Below, piece by piece: positions 34,716 to 42,859 of a stretch of 64,000 bases of DNA. The position numbers and the translations under genes are program-made. Below the pieces are notes generated by a model, which was not told where the DNA came from, did not search any database, and was given only the letters and a program-made list of their open reading frames with translations. Source of the DNA: Streptacidiphilus rugosus AM-16 (GTDB lineage Bacteria > Actinomycetota > Actinomycetes > Streptomycetales > Streptomycetaceae); NCBI RefSeq assembly GCF_000744655.1, contig NZ_JQMJ01000004.1, forward strand, positions 682,001 through 746,000. Reading direction: 5' to 3'. Positions within the stretch are counted from its first letter, which is position 1, and each line of letters opens with the position of its first letter.

Positions 34716-34967
34716 TTACGGGGTGGTCCAGTGTTCGAGGGTGTCGACGACCTGGGTGAGCGTCAGTTCGCTTCCACCGGCACCGGGGCCGCGGGCCCGG
34801 GCGAAGCGGAACGCGCCGTCGTGGTCGAACCGGGCGAGCAAGGTCCAGGGGCCCTTGGAGATGAGGGCGCCGCCATCCTTCTCCCAGTAAACCCGCCACC
34901 CGAACGAGCGAGCGGTCGCGTCCAGGCGGACGGCGTCGCGTCCGAGCACATCGCCGGCATCCATCAC
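34716..34967 (-). CDS. Small protein of an unnamed paralogous family (copy 1)
   Basis: 83 residues: MMDAGDVLGRDAVRLDATAR, SFGWRVYWEKDGGALISKGP, TLLARFDHDGAFRFARARGP, then LTLTQVVDTLEHW. It shares its core pattern (TAR-FGW---WE-DG, R--F---GAF--ARA-GPG, LTLTDTV-ALE-like end) with the protein at 40767-41045, so the two are paralogues. Its start overlaps the stop of the HTH gene upstream (34964) by 4 nt. Function unknown. Confidence 0.75.
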   Translation of the reverse strand: MMDAGDVLGRDAVRLDATARSFGWRVYWEKDGGALISKGPWTLLARFDHDGAFRFARARGPGAGGSELTLTQVVDTLEHWTTP

Positions 34968-35236
34968 GACGGCCCGCCTCCGGCGACCTCGCAGATGGCC
35001 TGGTCGCCGCGTTGCAAAACCAGGGTGAACCCCAGGCCCAGGGCAGCGGCGAGCCGCTGGAGGCTGCGCATGCCGGGCGAGGAACTACCGGTCTCGCTAC
35101 GCGACACGGCCGCCTGAGTCATCCCAGCGCGCTTCGCCAGCTGTACCTGGGTCAGGCCGAGGCTGGCACGCTCGCGCGCCAGCAGCGCACCCACGCTCGG
35201 GCCGCCGGACTCTCCTGGATCCCTCTGCTCCGGCAT
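34964..35236 (-). CDS. XRE-family HTH protein
   Basis: 90 residues from ATG 35236 (GTG 35299 gives 111). A central helix-turn-helix reads LTQVQLAKRAGMTQAAVSRS then ETGSSSPGMRSLQRLAAALG, with GFTLVLQRGDQA after it. The size resembles antitoxin-type or small XRE regulators. It is coupled to the small paralogous protein gene by an ATGA overlap, so the two may work as a pair; whether this is toxin-antitoxin is a guess. Confidence 0.82.
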   Translation of the reverse strand: MPEQRDPGESGGPSVGALLARERASLGLTQVQLAKRAGMTQAAVSRSETGSSSPGMRSLQRLAAALGLGFTLVLQRGDQAICEVAGGGPS

Positions 35237-35382
35237 GGCCCCGATGCCCCGAGCGGCGAGAGCATGCCGCAGGAGACGGGTGGGGAGATCTGTGCGCACC
35301 TGCTCATTGTGGCTTCCCTGCTGCCTCCTACCTGGATTCGCCGCGCGCGGGCGGCAAGGGCGCTGGATGTGCTGGCGGGACG

Positions 35383-35742
35383 GTGTTTCCGGGGCCGCTG
35401 GCCCGGCTGCTGGTGGTCTCCTCAGCCCTCGCGGTGCTGCGCGCGGTCGCGGCGGTGCCGGCGCTGGCGCGCAGCCAGGCCGAGATGACGTACCTGCTGC
35501 CGGCCCTGGCCATGGCGTTCAGCACTCCGGCATGGATGCGGGTGCTGTCCCGTCGTGCCGCGACGAGCCTGGCCGCCGGGGCCGTGTTGCTGTGGACCCT
35601 GCTGGCCAGCGTTGTACGCCCGCACGTCTACGACTCACCGTCGATGGCCGTGTACGTCATCGACGGCACCCTGACGGCCTTCGCGGCCGTGGTGCTGGTC
35701 GGCGAGAACCAGTCGGTCCTGCTCCGTCCGGTGCGGCGGTAG
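35383..35742 (+). CDS. Small multi-pass membrane protein
   Basis: 119 residues with about three hydrophobic helices: LLVVSSALAVLRAVAAVPAL, TYLLPALAMAFSTPAW, and SLAAGAVLLWTLLASVV, plus LTAFAAVVLVGENQSVLL. No recognised family and no charged pocket. GTG 35383 is the proposed start with a weak ribosome site. Bases 35743-35909 downstream show no gene. Confidence 0.55.
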   Translation: MFPGPLARLLVVSSALAVLRAVAAVPALARSQAEMTYLLPALAMAFSTPAWMRVLSRRAATSLAAGAVLLWTLLASVVRPHVYDSPSMAVYVIDGTLTAFAAVVLVGENQSVLLRPVRR

Positions 35743-35909
35743 CAGACGCGCCGCTGTGGTGCCGCCCGGTGCCGTACCCCGCTCGCGCCCTCGGCGGAGA
35801 CCCCAGGAGCTGGGCTTCGGCTCGGGGATGACCTGCTGGCGACGACTGCGGGACTGGAGCGAGGCCGGGGTCTGGCAGCGGCATACGTGGCCAGTCCGAC
35901 CCCACAGCC

Positions 35910-36656
35910 TCACATCCGGGATCTCAGCACGTCGACCTCACAGCCCGGCGCGAAGGGGTCGAAGCCGTGCTCGACCAGCCAGCGGACCCCCAGCAGGCTT
36001 CGCAACGACCACCAGGCGTGGATCACGTCGAGGTCGACATCGGTGCCATAACCGGCGATGACGTCGTCGAGGTGCTCCTCGTGTCCGAGCGTCAAGGTGG
36101 CGAGGTCGAACAGGGCATCACCCCGGCCCGCCTCGGACCAGTCGATGATGCCCGTGACCTCGTCGCCGTCGAGGAAGACGTGATCGATCTGCAGGTCGCC
36201 GTGCGTGAACGCTGGAATCCACGGACGGAGCGCGGCCTCGGCGATCTGGCGGTTGCGGGTGACCAGGTCGGCGGGCAGGATGCCGTTCGTCACCAGCAAG
36301 TCGCACTCGCCGTCGAGTTCCGCCACCAATTCGTCGGGACTCCGGCGGCGCCGACCGGCCCAGGGCGGCAACGGTGCTTCGTGCAGCTTCCGGATGGCGG
36401 CGCCTGCCGCGGCCCACGCGGCCGGCGACGCGGTTGACGGTTCACCGAGACGGCCGAGCACCGTCCCCGGGAGTGCGGCGATCGCGAGGACGGGCGCCTT
36501 GCGCCACAGGACCTCCGGGGTCGGGACCGGTGCGAGGGACATAGCCTCGACCTCGACGTCGATGCGTGCCTGATCGGCGTCCACCTTCAGGAACACGTCG
36601 CCGACGCGCAGAGTCGCGCGCTCGGAATGGGCGACGACGACTTTGACCTCATCCAT
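35910..36656 (-). CDS. Aminoglycoside-phosphotransferase-family kinase
   Basis: 248 residues of the APH/choline-kinase fold. N-lobe: VVAHSERATLRVGDVFLKVD, with the ATP-binding Lys in FLKVD. Catalytic loop: AFTHGDLQIDHVFLDGDEVT (HGD with the catalytic Asp, His where many members have Asn), then GIIDWSEAGRGDALFDLATL with the metal-binding Asp. The family phosphorylates aminoglycosides, macrolides, sugars or amines; the exact substrate cannot be read. Full length and undamaged. Confidence 0.9.
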   Translation of the reverse strand: MDEVKVVVAHSERATLRVGDVFLKVDADQARIDVEVEAMSLAPVPTPEVLWRKAPVLAIAALPGTVLGRLGEPSTASPAAWAAAGAAIRKLHEAPLPPWAGRRRRSPDELVAELDGECDLLVTNGILPADLVTRNRQIAEAALRPWIPAFTHGDLQIDHVFLDGDEVTGIIDWSEAGRGDALFDLATLTLGHEEHLDDVIAGYGTDVDLDVIHAWWSLRSLLGVRWLVEHGFDPFAPGCEVDVLRSRM

Positions 36657-36862
36657 GGGCGACCAGTATCCCGGGGAAGTTCGCCGACGTCGCCGGGTTT
36701 ATCGCATGCGATGACGCGGCTGCCCGCGTCCCGCTACCCGGCGACCTGCGTGCACGACACCATCCTCTGACCAGGTCAAGACCACCATTTTTGTCAGGAG
36801 TCCCAAAGGAGTTGAGCGCAGGGTTCCGCCTGGCCGTGGTGTCGAACACGCATAGCCCGAGG

Positions 36863-37609
36863 ATGGTGCCGAACCGGCTCGTGGCGATGGTGGAACGCGC
36901 GGAGGTCACGTGCGGGCACCGCTGGCAGTGGTGGAGCGTCGAGTTCAACGTCCAGCGCCACACCGACACGAACGGCGAAGGCTTCGAGTACTTCGCCCTC
37001 GACGGCAACCCCGCCCCGTCCCGCTACCGTCCCGCAGGTGCGCAGGCGTGTCCGGGCTGCGGCCGCCACTGGGTGGGCCGCCTCCTGGCCCACCGGCCGA
37101 TCCCAGCACCGCCGGGACCGGCCAGCCGCCCCCGCCAGCATGTCACCGACGCGGCCGGAACCTTCCCGAGCGGCAGCGCGCGCCCCTGCTCCGCGCCCAC
37201 GCCCACGCCCACGCCCACGACCACCGCCAGCCGATCCAACCTGGCCCGCCCGCCGCCGACAGCTGGTCCCCCACCCCCGACACCGTCCCAATCACCAGGG
37301 AGCCGGCGACGGGGGGTGCCGACGGCCAGAACCCAGTTGGCGTGTTCGGGCTTCCGTCGATGGGCAGCGGGAACAGGTCGGGGCACTCCCACACGCCGCC
37401 GGTGGCTCCTCGTCGTCGCCCCGCGCCGGCGGGCCCAGGAGGATCAGAAGGCCACCGGCGCGGCTGGCGGCGTCCGAACGGATGATTTGCGAAGCACCCT
37501 CTCTCGCGATGCGCGCCCGCCCCGCCCCCTCCCCTACTCCCTCCATAAGGCGAGGCGGGCGCGCAGAGGGGGATGTCATGACGTAAGAGGCACTCAGCAA
37601 GCCATGTGA
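36863..37609 (+). CDS. Hypothetical zinc-site protein with low-complexity tail
   Basis: From ATG 36863: MVPNRLVAMVERAEVTCGHR, WQWWSVEFNVQRHTDTNGEG, YFALDGNPAPSRYRPAG, then CPGCGRHWVGRLLAHRPI. The C-x-H pair followed by C-x2-C-x2-H suggests a zinc ribbon. After about residue 95 the frame is Pro/Ser/Thr/Arg-rich with repeats, and may not be coding. The start is uncertain; the frame runs upstream to 36791. I trust only the first part (36863 to about 37150). Confidence 0.4.
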   Translation: MVPNRLVAMVERAEVTCGHRWQWWSVEFNVQRHTDTNGEGFEYFALDGNPAPSRYRPAGAQACPGCGRHWVGRLLAHRPIPAPPGPASRPRQHVTDAAGTFPSGSARPCSAPTPTPTPTTTASRSNLARPPPTAGPPPPTPSQSPGSRRRGVPTARTQLACSGFRRWAAGTGRGTPTRRRWLLVVAPRRRAQEDQKATGAAGGVRTDDLRSTLSRDARPPRPLPYSLHKARRARRGGCHDVRGTQQAM

Positions 37610-37823
37610 GCACCTGTTTTACGCGGGACCGCCGGACGGGCCGGTCGCTCAGCGGCGGGGCGGACGGCGAGCGGCCGGGCCTCGCCGATCCGCTCGGCGA
37701 TCTTCCGACGGCGATGCCGTAATTCCGGACGGTGTTAGGGTTGGCGAGCGAATCGAGGAAGGCGTCGGCCGCCGTCCGGACGGTCAGTGCCTTCCCGGTC
37801 GGCAGCAGCAGGACCGCGGGCAC
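37594..37823 (-). pseudogene. Tyrosine recombinase N-terminal fragment
   Basis: The frame begins MPAVLLLPTGKALTVRTAAD, AFLDSLANPNTVRNYGIAVG, which is the N-terminal arm-binding part of a phage-type integrase as seen in actinobacterial elements. A one-base loss near 37690 shifts the rest (IAERIGEARPLAVRPAA) into another frame that ends at TGA 37594. The catalytic domain is absent. An 11-bp inverted repeat lies just upstream. Confidence 0.6.
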
Positions 37824-37836
37824 TGTCTCTCCCTTG

Positions 37837-37929
37837 CCACAGATAACAGAGCCGCTTCACGCAACGTGCGGAGAACGTCCCCGCAGGTCGCGCTCAGTGA
37901 TACCGCAGGTAATAGGGCGTTATCTGTGG
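37837..37929. repeat. Inverted-repeat pair upstream of the recombinase fragment
   Basis: CCACAGATAAC (37837-37847) and its exact complement GTTATCTGTGG (37919-37929) are 71 bp apart. Between them lies TACC-GCA-GGTA (about 37901-37911) and an A/T-rich stretch. Placement between the recombinase remnant and the next gene fits an operator or a recombination site. Confidence 0.55.
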
Positions 37930-38063
37930 AACGACTTCACCACCGCCCCACCGCCGACGACCCGTCAGCGACCTACCAGCCACGATCCTGCCTTAGCGCA
38001 CGATCCGGCACGGATGTTCCTCAACCCCCATCATCAGCTCGCGTCGCACGGGCAGGTCGGCTG

Positions 38064-38742
38064 ATGGCGGCCCGACGTCGCGGCCGGAGGCGCTCACGCC
38101 GGAAGGCGGCCACGTCGGACGCCTCGCTGATCGCGGCGATCGGCGGCCTTGCTGCGATGGCGTACCTGGTCTGGGTCGCGGTGCACTACCTGCTGGTGCA
38201 CTGGTGGATCCTGGTCGTCCTCGGCGCGCTCGCGGCCGGCGGTCGCGTGGCTGCTGAAACAACGGCGGCAACACGGCGCATGGACCAGAGTCCAGCAGCA
38301 GCAGCTGCGGTTACGCCTGGTGGAACTGGACGGCATGCGCCACGACCACTTCGAGTTCGCGATCCGCGACCTGTTGCTCCGCGACGGAGCTAAGGCCGAG
38401 CGGACCGGCGGCGGCGGGGACCTGGGCTGCGACGTGAAGGCGACCGACCCGTTCGGGCGGTTGTGGGTGTTCCAGGCCAAGCACCGCCGCGACGGCCTCG
38501 CCGGTTCCGCGGTCGGCACCCCGGACCTGCAGCGGCTCAACGGGACCGCCCGTCCGGTGCACAAGGCGGACGTGGTAGTCGCGGTGACCAACGGCAGGTT
38601 CTCCTCCAAGGCGCTTCCGTTCGCCAAGGCTCAGCGGATACACCTCATCAACCGCAGGCTGCTGGGGGAGTGGGCGGCCGGGTCACGGCCCGTGTGGGAT
38701 CTGGTTGACAAGCTCCCGCCCCCAAGACGTCTGCCCGGCTGA
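38064..38742 (+). pseudogene. Membrane-anchored Mrr-like restriction nuclease, frameshifted
   Basis: ATG 38064 starts a basic tail then two membrane helices (SLIAAIGGLAAMAYLVWVAV, HYLLVHWWILVVLGALAAGG). A shift near 38240-38247 is needed to continue as VAWLLKQRRQHGAWTRVQQQ. The nuclease part reads GMRHDHFEFAIRDLLLRDGA, GGGDLGCDVKATDPFGRLWV, FQAKHRRDGLAGSAVGTPD, and VAVTNGRFSSKALPFAKAQ. Asp in GCDVKA and Q-x-K in FQAKH match the Mrr_cat active site. Homologues with a membrane anchor are known in streptomycetes. As read, the nuclease frame has no start of its own. Confidence 0.8.
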
Positions 38743-38784
38743 TGGTGGTGACCTGCCGTGCCCTCCTGCCTGGGGTCCGCGTGA

Positions 38785-38997
38785 TCAAGCGCGGGTGGGC
38801 CGGGCAGAGCCGGGGAAGGCGTAGTCGATCTCGCAGGATGAGCAAACGGAGTCGACGTCGTCCAGTCGCAGGATGGGAAGAACTTCCGCCGCGGGCGCGA
38901 CAGGCTGGCCGCACAGCGTGGCTGCGGTGCCCTCAGGGACGATGTGCCAGGCGAGCACGCCCAGAAAGTCGTACTCCGCCTTCAATTCGTAGTCCAT
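38785..38997 (-). CDS. Small hypothetical protein with Cys pairs
   Basis: 70 residues from ATG 38997 with AAAGGGCAA upstream: MDYELKAEYDFLGVLAWHIV, PEGTAATLCGQPVAPAAEVL, PILRLDDVDSVCSSCEIDYA, then FPGSARPTRA. The cysteines (C-x-n-C-S-S-C) may bind zinc. Similar short proteins recur in streptomycetes; no known function. Confidence 0.6.
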   Translation of the reverse strand: MDYELKAEYDFLGVLAWHIVPEGTAATLCGQPVAPAAEVLPILRLDDVDSVCSSCEIDYAFPGSARPTRA

Positions 38998-39047
38998 GAC
39001 CGTTGCCCTTTGTGCCTGCTCGAGACATCCCGCCCGGCTTCCCACCT

Positions 39048-39314
39048 TCACCGTCGCCTGCGGGGTACTCGGGGGCTTGAGTCGTTCGGCCCTGGGCCGC
39101 CGCTGACCGGCCCGGGTTTCAGCGGTCCCCCGCGCGGCCGCGCCCCAGATCCGGCGGGGCTCGACGGCCTGAGCCGTTGAGTCGGCCAGGCGCCACACCA
39201 GCCCCTTCCGCCGCTCGTCTTGCCGGACGGTGGCTCTATGGCGGATCCGGTGTCGCCGCCATCGGCGATCCGACGGAGCCGGCACAGCCAGACCAGGTCA
39301 CCTCTGACGATCAT
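39048..39314 (-). CDS. Hypothetical protein, probably incomplete
   Basis: ATG 39314 overlaps the stop of the upstream gene (ATGA). The first 30 residues, MIVRGDLVWLCRLRRIADGG, DTGSAIEPPSGKTS, look coding. A second frame continues with KGLVWRLADSTAQ, suggesting a frameshift near 39200; the remaining Pro/Arg-rich tail is probably noise. Confidence 0.3.
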   Translation of the reverse strand: MIVRGDLVWLCRLRRIADGGDTGSAIEPPSGKTSGGRGWCGAWPTQRLRPSSPAGSGARPRGGPLKPGPVSGGPGPNDSSPRVPRRRR

Positions 39315-39778
39315 GAGGGCTGAGAGTGGTCGCTGCCGTTCGGCGGGGCGTTGTGGGCCAGGGCGGTGTGCAGCAGCCGGCCCAGGTGCTGCAGGACCCG
39401 GTCGGCGTCCGCGCGGTGCTCGGCACTGAAGACCTCCACGCCCTGGCCGTTGGCTGCGGCGTGGACGAGGGGCTCCAGGGCGGAGCAGACGGCGGCGAGA
39501 AGCCGGCGCAGTGGGTTCTCGGTGTGCAGGACTCCCATCGCGAGCGCGCCGAGTGCTTCACGCAGCAGCGCGGTCTCCCGCTCCGGATCCGGGGTGCTGG
39601 GACGCTGCTCGGCGAGGGCGTCCACGGGCTTGAGGATGTGGCGGGCGGCGTGGATGCCTTTGGGGTACAGGTGCCAGTCTCGCGCGGCCAGTTCCTGTTC
39701 GCCCTGGCGCAGGGCGGCGCGGGCGGTGTCGTACATCGTGGGCGCCATCTCGGCCTGGGCCGGGTCGGAGCCGGTCAT
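39311..39778 (-). CDS. Hypothetical helical protein
   Basis: 155 residues: EMAPTMYDTARAALRQGEQE, LYPKGIHAARHILKPVDALA, ETALLREALGALAMGVLHTE, RRLLAAVCSALEPLVHAAAN and ADADRVLQHLGRLLHTALAH. It is almost entirely amphipathic helices, with no membrane segment or recognised family. It is transcribed in line with the STAS gene 92 nt upstream on the minus strand and may be part of the same regulatory group. Confidence 0.6.
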   Translation of the reverse strand: MTGSDPAQAEMAPTMYDTARAALRQGEQELAARDWHLYPKGIHAARHILKPVDALAEQRPSTPDPERETALLREALGALAMGVLHTENPLRRLLAAVCSALEPLVHAAANGQGVEVFSAEHRADADRVLQHLGRLLHTALAHNAPPNGSDHSQPS

Positions 39779-39870
39779 GGCGGGATCCTCGGGTGGAGGC
39801 CGACGCCTGCTGGCTGTCGGCTGTCATCAGGGGACAGGAGCTGCGGAGTCTCGCGGCTGCTCGATGGCCG

Positions 39871-40251
39871 TCAGGTCAGGGCGGACAGGGCCTCGTCGAG
39901 GCTCGCGTGGCGGGGGAAGAGGGTGTCGGCGCCGGTGAGCTGCAGGACCCGTGCGGCGAGAGGCGGCGGAGCGCTGATGTGCACGGGGAGTCCGTTCTCC
40001 TGCGCATCAAGGCGCAGTCCCAGCAGAGCGTCCAGGGCCGTGGAGCCGAAGAACCCGGCATCGGTGAAGTCGACCAGGACAGCCCGGAAGCCGTCCAAGG
40101 GCTTGTCGAAGTCGATGCTGCCCAGGTGGTCTCCGCGCAGCCGGTAGAGCAGGACGCCGCCCGGCGGGGTCTCGCAGGTGCAGGTCCCGGGCTGCCCGGC
40201 GCCGGGCGAGTGGGGAGCGGACAACCGGTCGCGGTCCTGGTCGTGATTCAT
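39871..40251 (-). CDS. STAS-domain anti-sigma-factor antagonist
   Basis: 126 residues from ATG 40251 (GTGAGAG upstream). The STAS fold reads FRAVLVDFTDAGFFGSTALD, ALLGLRLDAQENGLPVHISA, then RVLQLTGADTLFPRHASLDE. The serine in GFFGSTALDALL is at the phosphorylation site of SpoIIAA-like antagonists. The N-terminal 40 residues are an unusual extension with a C-x-C pair (PGTCTCETPPGG). It could be a substrate of a SpoIIE-type phosphatase such as the one at 31550-33007; this is inference. Confidence 0.85.
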   Translation of the reverse strand: MNHDQDRDRLSAPHSPGAGQPGTCTCETPPGGVLLYRLRGDHLGSIDFDKPLDGFRAVLVDFTDAGFFGSTALDALLGLRLDAQENGLPVHISAPPPLAARVLQLTGADTLFPRHASLDEALSALT

Positions 40252-40405
40252 GGCTCTCACCCGTCCTCTCCACGCGGGCGCATGGGCGGTGCCGGTGTCC
40301 CGGCTCCGCAATCAGGTTCACCCCGCGGTCACGACCCTGTCAACAGATACGTGAAACATCTGTCGTGAGTAGCGAAGCCTGAATGTCCAGTCGTAGGCTA
40401 AAGGT

Positions 40406-40705
40406 ATGGAGAGTGGGCCCCCGCCAGGTTCAAGATGGACGTTTCTGACCAATCACGCACGGGTCCTGGTTCAGATCTCCCGGGACCCAGGGAGCCGCAC
40501 CCGCGACATCGCGGCGCGCTGCCTGCTGACCGAACGCGCCGTGCAGCGCATCATCGCCGACCTGGAGGCGGCCGGATACCTCACCCACCGGCGCAACGGG
40601 CGAGGCAACGTCTACCACGTGGTGGAGGGCACGCGTCTGCGGCACCCGGCCGACAGCGGTGCCACCGTCGCCGACCTCCTGGCCCTGCTCCACGACCCGG
40701 CCTGA
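40406..40705 (+). CDS. Winged-helix (MarR-like) regulator
   Basis: 99 residues. The wHTH reads FLTNHARVLVQISRDPGSRT, RDIAARCLLTERAVQRIIAD, LEAAGYLTHRRNGRGNVYHV with a basic wing, and VADLLALLHDPA. It is shorter than MarR proteins and lacks the long dimer helices, so it is a minimal wHTH regulator. It is divergent from the STAS gene at 40251, across a 154-bp intergenic region that probably holds both promoters. Confidence 0.82.
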   Translation: MESGPPPGSRWTFLTNHARVLVQISRDPGSRTRDIAARCLLTERAVQRIIADLEAAGYLTHRRNGRGNVYHVVEGTRLRHPADSGATVADLLALLHDPA

Positions 40706-40766
40706 CCCAATGCCGACGGTTGGTGGGACCAGAGGGGTGCTCGGTCAGTTTGGTGCCGCCGTGCGG

Positions 40767-41045
40767 TCACGCTGCGGGAGGCATTGTGGGGTCATCGCCG
40801 TGGCGTTCCAGGGCCTGGACGGTGTCGGTGAGCGCGAGGTCGTGGTCGGTGGTGCCGGGGCCGGTGGCGCGCGCGTGCCAGAAGGCCCCGCCCGGGGTGA
40901 AGAACGCGCGGAGGGTCTGGTCGCCGCGGGACATGCGGGCGCAGCCGTCCGGCTCCCAGGCGATGTGCCAGCCGAACAGGCGGGCCGTGCTCTGCAGGTA
41001 GTGCGCGTCATTGCTCAGTCGTGCCTGGCCGTCTGTGTCTCTCAT
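40767..41045 (-). CDS. Small protein of an unnamed paralogous family (copy 2)
   Basis: 92 residues from ATG 41045: MRDTDGQARLSNDAHYLQST, ARLFGWHIAWEPDGCARMSR, LRAFFTPGGAFWHARATGPG, DLALTDTVQALERHGDD. Its pattern matches the protein at 34716-34967 across the core, at roughly one third to one half identity by eye. Unlike copy 1 it has no coupled HTH gene. Function unknown. Confidence 0.7.
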   Translation of the reverse strand: MRDTDGQARLSNDAHYLQSTARLFGWHIAWEPDGCARMSRGDQTLRAFFTPGGAFWHARATGPGTTDHDLALTDTVQALERHGDDPTMPPAA

Positions 41046-41265
41046 GGGCCGATGGTCCCGTGCCCCGTGCTGTCCGGGGTGGCGGCCACGCCGGACGCGC
41101 CCGTGGAGGCGGCCAGGGCGTGGGCGAGGGCGCTGATGCCGCGTCCCGTGCGGGCGGCGTGCGCGCGCAGCGGGCGAGCACCTGGGCGGCAATCTGACGC
41201 GGGTTCGGGAACCGCTCGGGGAATCTAGCGGGGCGGCGCTAACCGTATAGCCAATCTCTGGACAT

Positions 41266-41298
41266 ACCTGGAAACAGAAAACTCAAGAAAACCCAGGT
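41266..41298. promoter_or_regulatory. A-rich stem-loop upstream of the GIY-YIG cassette
   Basis: ACCTGG (41266-41271) and CCAGGT (41293-41298) flank a 21-nt loop rich in A. The rest of 41046-41418 shows no gene. Its position 120 nt before the start fits an operator or promoter element, but no match to known sites is seen. Confidence 0.3.
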
Positions 41299-41418
41299 CA
41301 GGGCTTCCGGGGCTCAGGCAGGTCCATGGCCGTCCGCTCGCCAGACCTGCCGGGACCGTCCCGGCACCGGGTGTCAGTGCCACCATGCAGAATCCCCCAG
41401 GATGTGAGGGGGGTGCTG

Positions 41419-42792
41419 GTGCCGCGCTACGTCGACCCGGTCGAGGCAGAGGCGCAGATGCTGGCCGTCGGCCTGCAGGCGCTGGAGCCGTACCCGGGCA
41501 ACAACAAGCCTTGGCGCTGCCTGTGCCTGACGTGCCGTCGCGAGGTCACGCCGACTCGTGCGAACGTCTACACCAGAGGGCGCGGCTGCAAGTTCTGCGC
41601 ACCCAATGCGCCCGTGGATCCCGATCGGGCGCGCGAGACCATGCGCGCCGCCTTCCTGGAACCGCTGGAGCCGTTCAAATCAGCCCACGCCCTGTGGCGA
41701 TGCCAATGCCTGCACTGCGGCGCGACCGTCACCCCAAGACTGTCGAACATCCAGACCGGATTCAGCGGCTGTCTCCCCTGCGCGAACAGGCGCATCGCGC
41801 TCGCCCAGCTCGGAGACCCGGACAAGGCGAACGCCGACATGCTGGCCGCCCACCTTCGCCCGCTGGTCCCGTATCCCGGGGTCAACAAGCCCTGGCGCTG
41901 TGAGTGTCTGCGCTGCGGTGATGAAGTCCGACCTGCCCTCGGACGCATCCGGCAGGGAAACGGCGGGTGCCGCCGCTGTGGCCGGGCCAGGACCACGTTG
42001 AAGCAGCTTGGAGACCCTGAGAAGGCGGCCGCCGAGATGCTCGCGGCGCAGCTCCGGCCGCTGGTCTCGTCTCCGGAGGTCAACAAGCCCTGGCGCTGCG
42101 AGTGTTTGCGCTGCGGTGATGAAGTCCGACCAACCCTCAGCAGCATCCGCCTGCGGCAGTCCGGCTGCCGTCGGTGCGGCTACGCCTCAACAGGAGCCAA
42201 GCTGCGGGAGAACCCCGCCAAGGCCGCGGCCGACATGGAGGCGGCCGGCTACACGCCACTTGAGAAGTACCCCGGAGCAGCCGCGCTCCCATGGCGCTGC
42301 ATTCACCACCCGTGCGGCCGTGAGGTCACGGCGCGGCTCGCCTCGGTCCGGCAGGGGCACGGCTGTCGCGCGGCGTGCGCTTCCTACGGCTTCGACACTG
42401 CCGCTCCGGCCGTCGTGTACGTCCTCCACGACCCGACGCTAGGCGTCGTGAAGGTGGGGATCACGGCCGCGACATCGGACCGCGTCGCCCGCTTCGTGAA
42501 GATGGGCTTCACGGTCGTCGGGACGCTGCCTTTTGGGGCCGGCCAGCACGCCCGGAATGTTGAGCAACAGGTTCTCCGGCACGTCCGCACGCAACTGGGC
42601 CTGACGCACGCGCTGACCGGAGCGGACACCGGAAGCATCGGCGGTTGGACCGAGACGTTCAGCGCCACCGACCTGCCACCGCTCAAGCTGTGGGAGCTGG
42701 TGACAGACGCTGGTGGGTCCATGGCCAATGCAGGGCAGCCTCGGGACCAGGCACGGACGCCCTCCGACTCGCTGGACGGGAAAAGGACGTGA
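41419..42792 (+). CDS. Five-repeat zinc-ribbon protein with C-terminal GIY-YIG nuclease
   Basis: 457 residues from GTG 41419, which follows AGGGGGG by 5 nt; an ATG at 41326 is also in frame. Five repeats of about 60 residues (roughly 7-60, 69-121, 130-190, 195-255, 260-315) each hold a W-R-C-x-C-L-x-C core, a strand ending V-x-P and G-C-x-x-C, for example WRCECLRCGDEVRPALG. The repeats resemble DUF4379-type zinc ribbons. Residues about 325-420 read VVYVLHDPTLGVVKVGITAA, then VEQQVLRHVRTQLG, a GIY-YIG fold with the catalytic Glu. It is followed 67 nt later by a DUF5677 gene. It may cut DNA after repeat-based recognition; this is inference. Confidence 0.85.
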   Translation: MPRYVDPVEAEAQMLAVGLQALEPYPGNNKPWRCLCLTCRREVTPTRANVYTRGRGCKFCAPNAPVDPDRARETMRAAFLEPLEPFKSAHALWRCQCLHCGATVTPRLSNIQTGFSGCLPCANRRIALAQLGDPDKANADMLAAHLRPLVPYPGVNKPWRCECLRCGDEVRPALGRIRQGNGGCRRCGRARTTLKQLGDPEKAAAEMLAAQLRPLVSSPEVNKPWRCECLRCGDEVRPTLSSIRLRQSGCRRCGYASTGAKLRENPAKAAADMEAAGYTPLEKYPGAAALPWRCIHHPCGREVTARLASVRQGHGCRAACASYGFDTAAPAVVYVLHDPTLGVVKVGITAATSDRVARFVKMGFTVVGTLPFGAGQHARNVEQQVLRHVRTQLGLTHALTGADTGSIGGWTETFSATDLPPLKLWELVTDAGGSMANAGQPRDQARTPSDSLDGKRT

Positions 42793-42859
42793 GACCTGCG
42801 GGACTGCACGGGCAGAATCGACACCTCACCGCCCTACAACCGTCCAGCAAGGAATGCTC

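Noticed and set aside
37143-37593. Continuation of the integrase frame to 37143
   Set aside because: After the frameshift the original frame is Trp/Gly/Pro-rich low complexity with no recombinase catalytic motifs.
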